The notes beneath the pieces are model-generated. The model saw only the letters and a list, made by a program, of their open reading frames with translations. It had not been told where the DNA came from and searched no databases. A stretch of DNA of 64,000 bases from Clostridia bacterium (GTDB taxonomy: Bacteria > Bacillota > Clostridia > Christensenellales > Borkfalkiaceae): NCBI GenBank assembly GCA_021203845.1, contig JAJQAK010000167.1, positions 24,826 to 88,825 on the forward strand. Reading direction: 5' to 3'. Both the position numbers and the translations under genes were made by a program. Of this stretch, positions 57,842-64,000 are shown piece by piece. The first letter of the stretch is position 1, and every line of letters begins with the position of its first letter.

Positions 57842-58738
57842 ATGGCAGAAGTTACTGGAAAGATGGTTATGGATCTCCGTCAGCAGAGCGGGGCGGGAAT
57901 AATGGACTGCAAGAAGGCCCTCGTGGACGCCGACGGCGACATGGAGAAAGCCTCCGAGCTTTTGAGAGAGCGCGGGATAGTCAAGGCGGTCAAGAAAGAA
58001 TCGAGAATCGCGGCCGAGGGCGCGATAGGCGCGTACGTGGAAGGCGGCGTCGGCGTGCTCGTCGAGGTCAACTGCGAGACCGACTTCGTCGCGAGAACCG
58101 ACAAGTTTCTCGCTGCCGTGAACACGATAGCGAAGACAATAGCATCCGCGAAGCCCGCGGACGTCGACGCGCTTTTAGAGTGCACGCTCGAAGGCGACAC
58201 CGTCAAAAATTATCTCACGAACCAGACGGCCGTGATAGGGGAGAAAATCTCCGTCCGCAGGTTCGCCGTGTACGAGACGGCGGGCAAAATCGAGACGTAC
58301 ATCCACATGCTCGGGAAAGTCGGCGTCATGGTCGAAGCAAGCCCCTTCACGGAAGGGGAGGAGACGCTCCACGACGTTGCCCTTCAGATAGCGGCCGCGA
58401 AGCCCTCCTACGTGAACAAGTCCGAGGTCACGCAGGACGTCCTCGACAAGGAGAAGGAGATAATGGTCGCCCAGATGCAGAACGACGAAAAATACGCCAA
58501 CAAGCCCGCGGAGGTTCTCGAAAAAATAGTCATGGGCAAGATGGGCAAGTTTTATTCGGACAACTGCCTTCTCAACCAGGCGTTCGTAAAGGACGATTCA
58601 CAGACCGTCGAGCAGGTTATAGGAAAGAAGTTCACCGTGGCAAGATTTGTTCGCTGGGAGACGGGTGAAGGACTCGAGAAGAAGACCAACGACCTCAACG
58701 CGGACATCGCCGAGCAGGTCGCCAACATGAAGAAGTGA
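57842..58738 (+). CDS. tsf: Elongation factor Ts
   Basis: 'MVMDLRQQSGAGIMDCKKALVDADGDMEKASELLRERGI'. Confidence 0.97.
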   Translation: MAEVTGKMVMDLRQQSGAGIMDCKKALVDADGDMEKASELLRERGIVKAVKKESRIAAEGAIGAYVEGGVGVLVEVNCETDFVARTDKFLAAVNTIAKTIASAKPADVDALLECTLEGDTVKNYLTNQTAVIGEKISVRRFAVYETAGKIETYIHMLGKVGVMVEASPFTEGEETLHDVALQIAAAKPSYVNKSEVTQDVLDKEKEIMVAQMQNDEKYANKPAEVLEKIVMGKMGKFYSDNCLLNQAFVKDDSQTVEQVIGKKFTVARFVRWETGEGLEKKTNDLNADIAEQVANMKK

Positions 58739-58749
58739 CAGGGTGAAAT

Positions 58750-59196
58750 ATGAAATACACGTTAAAGGCGATAAACGCCGAGGAGCTCAGCTTCAAAATC
58801 AACAACGTGAGGATCGAGAACGGCGGAAGGATAGAGCTTAACCCCGTGTTCGGTCGTCAGCTGCGCAAGGCCAACAACGACCCCAAGATGAATTTCATAT
58901 GCCTCTCCGTGAAGATAGAGGGGACGGAGTCAGACCCCAAGCCCTTCAACGTGAACGTGTCCATCGTGGGCATATTCGAGGCGGAATACGAGACGAAGGA
59001 GGAGGAAAAACAGTTCCTCGTCCAGGGCACGAGCATAATGTACCCGTATCTCCGTTCGGCCGTGACAAACCTCACGTCGAACACGGGGATGCCCCCCATA
59101 AATCTTCCCGTGATATCCGGACCCATATTCCCGGAAGACAGGGAGGTCTACGGGATAAGCGACGCGCCCGCACCGGGCAACCCGAACCTCAACTGA
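58750..59196 (+). CDS. SecB-like protein-export chaperone
   Basis: 'FNVNVSIVGIFEAEYE...FLVQGTSIMYPYLRSAVTNLTSNTGMPPINLPVI' matches SecB core pattern. Confidence 0.7.
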   Translation: MKYTLKAINAEELSFKINNVRIENGGRIELNPVFGRQLRKANNDPKMNFICLSVKIEGTESDPKPFNVNVSIVGIFEAEYETKEEEKQFLVQGTSIMYPYLRSAVTNLTSNTGMPPINLPVISGPIFPEDREVYGISDAPAPGNPNLN

Positions 59197-59203
59197 AACC
59201 AAT

Positions 59204-59229
59204 GCCCCGTGTAAAGTCGCGGGGCTTTT
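59204..59229 (+). terminator. Rho-independent terminator
   Basis: GCCCCG ... CGGGGC-TTTT. Confidence 0.7.
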
Positions 59230-59275
59230 GATTTGCCGGGATTTCCGCCCCCCCCGCAAAACTTTTTTTTTGCTA

Positions 59276-59304
59276 TTGCAAAGAGCAGAAATCCGTGCTA
59301 TAAT
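59276..59304 (+). promoter_or_regulatory. Promoter of the KDPG aldolase gene
   Basis: TTGCAA-17 nt-TATAAT. Confidence 0.55.
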
Positions 59305-59336
59305 TTTTTCAGAAAATCAAAAAACGGAGGCTAAAA

Positions 59337-59957
59337 ATGGCTCACGAAGAAATGATTGAAAAAATCAAACAAATGAAGGTGGTGCCCGTGGTGGTTCTCA
59401 ACTCCATCGACGAGACAATCCCCAAAATGACGGCACTCGTAAAGGGCGGACTTCCCTGCGCCGAGATTACGTTCAGGACGGCTTGCGCCGCGGACGCCAT
59501 CAAGCTCACGGTGGAGAAATTCCCCGAAATGCTCGTCGGCGCCGGAACGGTCATCAACAGGGAGCAGTGTGAGAAGGCAATCGCAGTCGGCTCCAAGTTC
59601 ATAGTGTCCCCGGGATTCTCGGAAGAGGTCGCAGACTGCTGCGAGGAACACGACATGCTGTATCTCCCCGGCATCATAACGCCCACCGAGATAATGGCAG
59701 CCGTCGCCAAGGGACTCACGACTCTCAAGTTCTTCCCCGCTTCAAACTTCGGGGGACTCGAGACCATCAAGGCGCTTTGCGCTGTGTTCCCGTTCCTTCA
59801 CATCATGCCCACCGGCGGGATTTCCGACAAGAACATCCTCGACTATCTCGCATACGACAAGATCATCGCGTGTGGCGGAAGCTGGATGATGAAGGGCACT
59901 CCCGATGAAATCGAGGCCATGACCAAGAAGGCCGTAGCACTTGTGAACGGCAAATAA
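59337..59957 (+). CDS. eda: Bifunctional KDPG/KHG aldolase
   Basis: 'VVPVVVLNSIDETIPKMTALVKGGLPCAEITFRTACA', 'LPGIITPTEIMAA', 'LKFFPAS', 'MPTGGI'. Confidence 0.93.
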   Translation: MAHEEMIEKIKQMKVVPVVVLNSIDETIPKMTALVKGGLPCAEITFRTACAADAIKLTVEKFPEMLVGAGTVINREQCEKAIAVGSKFIVSPGFSEEVADCCEEHDMLYLPGIITPTEIMAAVAKGLTTLKFFPASNFGGLETIKALCAVFPFLHIMPTGGISDKNILDYLAYDKIIACGGSWMMKGTPDEIEAMTKKAVALVNGK

Positions 59958-60016
59958 AACATAAAAACACGTGCGGCGGAGGCGGGAAACCGTCTCCGTT
60001 TTGTCGGGAGGACGAG

Positions 60017-60226
60017 ATGAGCGGAATTTTGATATCCGAGACGACGCGTGAGGAACGCGAGAAACTTATATCGGAGAGCCTCGGCTGCGGGGCGGGGAAC
60101 TGCGAGTTCTGCTCGTCGTGCGCTCTCGGGGCGGGGAATCCCTTCGACATGTACCAGGACTACATCGACGGAAAGAAGGAGATTGCCGAGATAAACGCGG
60201 AATACAGAGCGGGCTATCTCAGATGA
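60017..60226 (+). CDS. Small Cys-rich protein of unknown function
   Basis: 69 aa 'LGCGAGNCEFCSSCALGAGNPFDMYQDYIDGKKEIAEINAEYRAGYLR'. Confidence 0.65.
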   Translation: MSGILISETTREEREKLISESLGCGAGNCEFCSSCALGAGNPFDMYQDYIDGKKEIAEINAEYRAGYLR

Positions 60227-60243
60227 AATGATGAATACGGAAA

Positions 60244-60277
60244 ACGGCGGGACCTAATGGCTCCGCCGTCTTTGCTA
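60244..60277 (-). terminator. Terminator of cysK (minus strand)
   Basis: ACGGCGG ... CCGCCGT stem, T-rich on the minus-strand side. Confidence 0.5.
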
Positions 60278-60285
60278 CGCGATTT

Positions 60286-61215
60286 TTACGAGAAGAGGTC
60301 CGTTGAAAGGTACCTGTCGCCGAGGTCGGGAAGTAGAACGACGATGTTCTTTCCCTTATTCTCCGGCCTCGTCGCGAGCTTTTTCGCTGCGGCGAGAGCG
60401 GCACCCGAGGATATGCCCACGAGGAATCCCTCGCTTCTCGCGAAAAGTTTCCCCTCAGCGAAGGCGTCCTCGTTGGAGATCGCCAGAACTTCGTCGTATA
60501 CCGATGTGTCGAGCGTGTCGGGGACGAATCCCGCTCCTATTCCCTGTATTTTATGCGGTCCCGCGTGTCCCTCCGTCAGCACGGGCGACGCGGCGGGCTC
60601 CACCGCCACGACTTTGACATCGGGGTTCTTTTCCTTGAGGTATTTTCCCACGCCGGAGACCGTGCCGCCGGTGCCCACGCCCGCGACGAACACGTCCACA
60701 TTGCCGTCCGTCTGCTCCCAGATTTCCGGACCCGTGGTCATGTAATGCGCCTCGGGGTTGGCGGGGTTCTCGAACTGCCCCAAAATGACGGAGCCCTCGA
60801 TTTCATCTTTGAGCTCGTTCGCCTTTTCTATCGCACCCTTCATTCCTTTCGCGCCTTCGGTGAGCACGAGCTCCGCCCCGTAGGCTTTAAGAAGGTTTCT
60901 TCTTTCAACGCTCATGGTCTCGGGGAGGGTTAATATCACCCTGTATCCCTTTGCGGCCGCGATACAGGCAAGGCCGATCCCCGTGTTGCCGGAAGTGGGC
61001 TCTATTATCGTCGTCTCGGACTTGACGAGTCCCTTTTCCTCCGCATCTTTAATCATGTTCATTGCGATTCTGTCCTTCACGGAGCCCGCGGGGTTGAGCC
61101 CTTCGAGCTTTGCTAAGATGGTCGCGTCTTTCACCCCCGTCGCCTTGCCGTATCTTGCGGCTAAAAGCAGAGGGGTGTTGCCGATGAGATCCAAAACACT
61201 TTGAGCAATCTGCAT
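60286..61215 (-). CDS. cysK: Cysteine synthase A
   Basis: '[14 protein letters not shown]', '[15 protein letters not shown]', '[12 protein letters not shown]', '[15 protein letters not shown]'. Confidence 0.96.
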   Translation of the reverse strand: MQIAQSVLDLIGNTPLLLAARYGKATGVKDATILAKLEGLNPAGSVKDRIAMNMIKDAEEKGLVKSETTIIEPTSGNTGIGLACIAAAKGYRVILTLPETMSVERRNLLKAYGAELVLTEGAKGMKGAIEKANELKDEIEGSVILGQFENPANPEAHYMTTGPEIWEQTDGNVDVFVAGVGTGGTVSGVGKYLKEKNPDVKVVAVEPAASPVLTEGHAGPHKIQGIGAGFVPDTLDTSVYDEVLAISNEDAFAEGKLFARSEGFLVGISSGAALAAAKKLATRPENKGKNIVVLLPDLGDRYLSTDLFS

Positions 61216-61360
61216 TTGATGACCCTCCTTTTGATTTTTTATACGTTGATTATACAAAAAGGCGTGGGGTTACGTCAACAAAAAGATATTCATCGGTTGA
61301 CGAATTGTGCATTATTTCTAACCGTATATAATCCATACGGGACAGATTGCCGCGCGTGCG

Positions 61361-61389
61361 TTGACATATTCCGGTTTTTAATTTATGAT
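61361..61389 (+). promoter_or_regulatory. Promoter of the GH3 gene
   Basis: TTGACA-17 nt-TATGAT. Confidence 0.65.
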
Positions 61390-61425
61390 TGTTTGCGTCG
61401 ATACGGACACGGAGAAGAATATATT

Positions 61426-63849
61426 ATGGGTAAAAAGGGAAAAATGGCAGGCGAGGTACAGCTGAGCGCGGAGAAAAAAGAGAAAATCGCCGTCATGACG
61501 GCGGAAGAGGCCGTGGGCACGATGACGTTCGGCGAGAAGATAAGGCTTTGCAGCGGGAAAAACTGCTGGGAGACGAAGGATTATCCCGCGCTGGGCCTGC
61601 CGTCTGTTTTTATGTCGGACGGCCCTAACGGGCTTCGCAAGCAGGAGGCCACCGGGGACATGCTCGGCATAAACAGGTCAGTGCCGAGCACGTGCTTTCC
61701 CGCGTCGTCGCTTTCCGCGTGCAGCTGGGACCCGGAGCTCATGTCAGAGATGGGTGCGGCCATAGGTGAAGAGGCCAGAAAGGAGAAGGTGTCCATGGTG
61801 CTCGGGCCGGGACTCAACATAAAGAGGAACCCGCTTTGCGGGAGAAACTTTGAGTATCTTTCCGAGGACCCTTATCTCGCGGGTAAGATGGCGGCAGGGT
61901 ATATTCAGGGCATGCAGTCGAAGGGTGTGAAGTCCTGCGTGAAGCATTTCGCCGCGAACAGCCAGGAATACAAGAGGTTCAGCTCGGACAGCGTGATGGA
62001 CGAAAGGACCATGCGCGAGATTTATCTTGCGGGCTTCGAGACCGCAGTCAGGGAGGGGAAGCCCGGGGCCGTGATGAGCGCGTACAACATGCTCAACGGC
62101 GAGCACTGCAGCTGCAGCAAGGTTCTTCTTAACGACATCCTTAGAAAGGACTGGGGTTTCGAGGGCATCGTGGTGACCGACTGGGGCGCGATATTCGACA
62201 GGGTCGAGGGCTTCAGGGCGGGGTGCGACCTCTCTATGCCGGGCGGGAACGCATTCATGGAGCCCGAGGTCGCTAAAGCCGTGAAGGAGGGAAGGCTCGA
62301 TGAGGCGGACGTAACGAGGTGCGCGGAGAGGGTGTATAGGTTTGTCCGCGAGGCGGAAAAAACTTCGCCTGAGCCCTGCGATTATGAAGCGCATCACGAA
62401 ATTGCCCGTCGCGTCGCGACGGAGAGCGCGGTACTTCTCAAAAACGACGGGATTCTTCCTCTCAGGGACGCCGACGGCGTCGTAATCATAGGCGACATGG
62501 CGAGGGAGCCGAGATATCAGGGCACGGGGTCGAGCCACATAAACCCCGTGAACCTCGTTTCAATGACGGACATCATGCCGGATGCGCCGTTCGCGCCGGG
62601 ATACGACAGAAAGGGGAACACGACGGACGAGCTCGTGGCCGAGGCTGTAAAGCTCGCGGAAGGAGCGAAGAAGGTGATTTTGGTCTGCGGACTTCCGTAC
62701 AACTTCGAGGCCGAGGGCTTCGACAGGGACGACATGAAGATGCCGGAGGGGTATCTCCGTGTTCTGGACGCCGTCACCGCCGTGAACCAAAACGTCGTCG
62801 TCGTGCTCATCTGCGGGTGCGCCGTGGAGGTTCCCTGGGACGAAAAGGTGAGGGCGATACTCTACGCGGGGCTTCCCGGTGAGGCGGGCGTTAAGGCCGT
62901 CTACGACCTTCTTTTCGGCATAAAGAACCCGAGCGGAAAACTCGCCGAGAGCTGGCCCGTGAAGTACGGAGACTGCGTCACCGCGCCGTATTACGGCGAA
63001 AAGGACGCGCACTACATGGAGGGTCTGTACGTGGGATACAGGTATTACGATTCGGCAAATGTCCCCGTGAAGTATCCCTTCGGCTACGGCTTAAGCTACA
63101 CGACGTTCGAATACGGCGAAATGGTCTGCGACGAAAAGCGCGTGTCCGTGAAGGTCACGAACACCGGGAGCGTGAGCGGCGGGGAGGTCGTGCAGCTCTA
63201 CGTCTCGGCGAAGGATTCGCCCCTGTACCGCCCGGAAAAGGAGCTCAAGGGCTTCAAAAAAGTCTGGCTGGAGCCCGGCGAGAGCGCGGAAGTTACGTTC
63301 GAGCTCGACGACAGGAGTTTCGCCGTCTGGGACGGCGGCTGGAAGGTTCTGAAGGGCACATATTCTCTCAAGGTTGGCTCGTCCAGCCGGGACATAAGGT
63401 GCGAGGCGGAAATAGAGCTTGCCGGCGAGACCGTGGAGACGCCCTCGTGGCAGACGGGAAGCTGGTACGAGACCCTCAAGGGCCTGCCGTCCAAGTCCGA
63501 GTGGGAAAGGATGCTCGGCCGCTCCGTCACGCCCGCCCCTGTAAAGAGGGGGAAATATACCATGAACAACACCGTCATCGAGATGAAAAAGACCTCCCTC
63601 ATCATGAAGATCATGTATATGGTCATGATAAGGATGTTCACGAAGCAGTGCTGCGAAGGAAAAAAGCCCGACTTCGCGGTGCCCGAGTTCAGAATGATGG
63701 TCGCGTCCGGCGCGGACAGCAACATAAGCTGTATGGTCGTCAACTCGGGATTCAAAAACTACGTGATCCAGGGGATGCTCGAGATTGCAAACGGACACCC
63801 GTTCAAAGGATTCGCACTCATGATGAAAAAGCTCCGCGACCCCGAGTAG
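61426..63849 (+). CDS. Glycoside hydrolase family 3 (beta-glucosidase-like)
   Basis: 'VMSAYNMLNGEHCSCSKVLLNDILRKDWGFEGIVVTDWGA' catalytic Asp region, fibronectin-III-like C-terminus. Confidence 0.93.
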   Translation: MGKKGKMAGEVQLSAEKKEKIAVMTAEEAVGTMTFGEKIRLCSGKNCWETKDYPALGLPSVFMSDGPNGLRKQEATGDMLGINRSVPSTCFPASSLSACSWDPELMSEMGAAIGEEARKEKVSMVLGPGLNIKRNPLCGRNFEYLSEDPYLAGKMAAGYIQGMQSKGVKSCVKHFAANSQEYKRFSSDSVMDERTMREIYLAGFETAVREGKPGAVMSAYNMLNGEHCSCSKVLLNDILRKDWGFEGIVVTDWGAIFDRVEGFRAGCDLSMPGGNAFMEPEVAKAVKEGRLDEADVTRCAERVYRFVREAEKTSPEPCDYEAHHEIARRVATESAVLLKNDGILPLRDADGVVIIGDMAREPRYQGTGSSHINPVNLVSMTDIMPDAPFAPGYDRKGNTTDELVAEAVKLAEGAKKVILVCGLPYNFEAEGFDRDDMKMPEGYLRVLDAVTAVNQNVVVVLICGCAVEVPWDEKVRAILYAGLPGEAGVKAVYDLLFGIKNPSGKLAESWPVKYGDCVTAPYYGEKDAHYMEGLYVGYRYYDSANVPVKYPFGYGLSYTTFEYGEMVCDEKRVSVKVTNTGSVSGGEVVQLYVSAKDSPLYRPEKELKGFKKVWLEPGESAEVTFELDDRSFAVWDGGWKVLKGTYSLKVGSSSRDIRCEAEIELAGETVETPSWQTGSWYETLKGLPSKSEWERMLGRSVTPAPVKRGKYTMNNTVIEMKKTSLIMKIMYMVMIRMFTKQCCEGKKPDFAVPEFRMMVASGADSNISCMVVNSGFKNYVIQGMLEIANGHPFKGFALMMKKLRDPE

Positions 63850-63860
63850 GCGACGTTTGT

Positions 63861-63889
63861 TTGACAGCTTTTGGGAGAGCTTTTATAAT
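63861..63889 (+). promoter_or_regulatory. Promoter upstream of the tRNA-Leu 5' half
   Basis: TTGACA-17 nt-TATAAT consensus. Confidence 0.75.
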
Positions 63890-63913
63890 GGACATTGTTT
63901 GTTGACTTGGTAT

Positions 63914-63952
63914 GCGGCCATGGCGGAATCGGCAGACGCTCTGGATTTAGGA
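63914..63952 (+). tRNA. tRNA-Leu 5' half (acceptor, D-arm, anticodon 5' stem and loop); 3' part not visible
   Basis: GCGGCCA-TG-GCGG-AATCGGCAGA-CGCT-CTGGA-TTTAGGA; expected TCCAG stem is replaced by TTAAA. Confidence 0.6.
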
Positions 63953-64000
63953 TTAAAGGCAAGTGCCGAAATTAACAAAAAACTGTTATATTCTCACATA

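Overview
This window looks like a Bacillota/Clostridia-type chromosome segment; the lineage is inferred from gene order and protein style only. Its backbone is the complete S10-spc-alpha ribosomal protein supercluster (rpsJ to rplQ, about 5.6-22.1 kb). A second housekeeping cluster runs yicC-gmk-rpoZ-priA-def-fmt-rsmB-rlmN...rpe-thiN-nadA (42.3-53.3 kb), followed by metY, rpsB-tsf, eda, cysK and a GH3 glycosidase. Accessory content between these includes: a family of AAA-ATPase/PD-(D/E)XK proteins (one intact, two remnants, one probable stand-alone degenerate nuclease domain); an AbiEi/AbiEii-type toxin-antitoxin pair with an orphan second AbiEi paralogue; a DinJ-Doc pair whose toxin is broken by both a frameshift and an IS1634-like element; two further RelB/RelE-type pairs; and an XRE regulator with a nonsense codon. 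The observations I consider most worth checking are: (1) a perfect 31-nt palindrome upstream of the IS transposase that carries the same TTTTAACCTACA motif as the IS ends; (2) a CobW-type GTPase fused to a YcgQ/TIGR03943-like (DUF1980) C-terminal domain, next to a His-rich CobW; (3) structured spacer RNAs at the S10, spc and alpha operon junctions; (4) a promoter-bearing tRNA-Leu 5' half whose sequence diverges in the anticodon arm at the window end; (5) loss of the usual stp-prkC-rsgA block between rlmN and rpe. No CRISPR array or rRNA gene was seen. Annotations come from reading sequence and motifs only; no database search was run.
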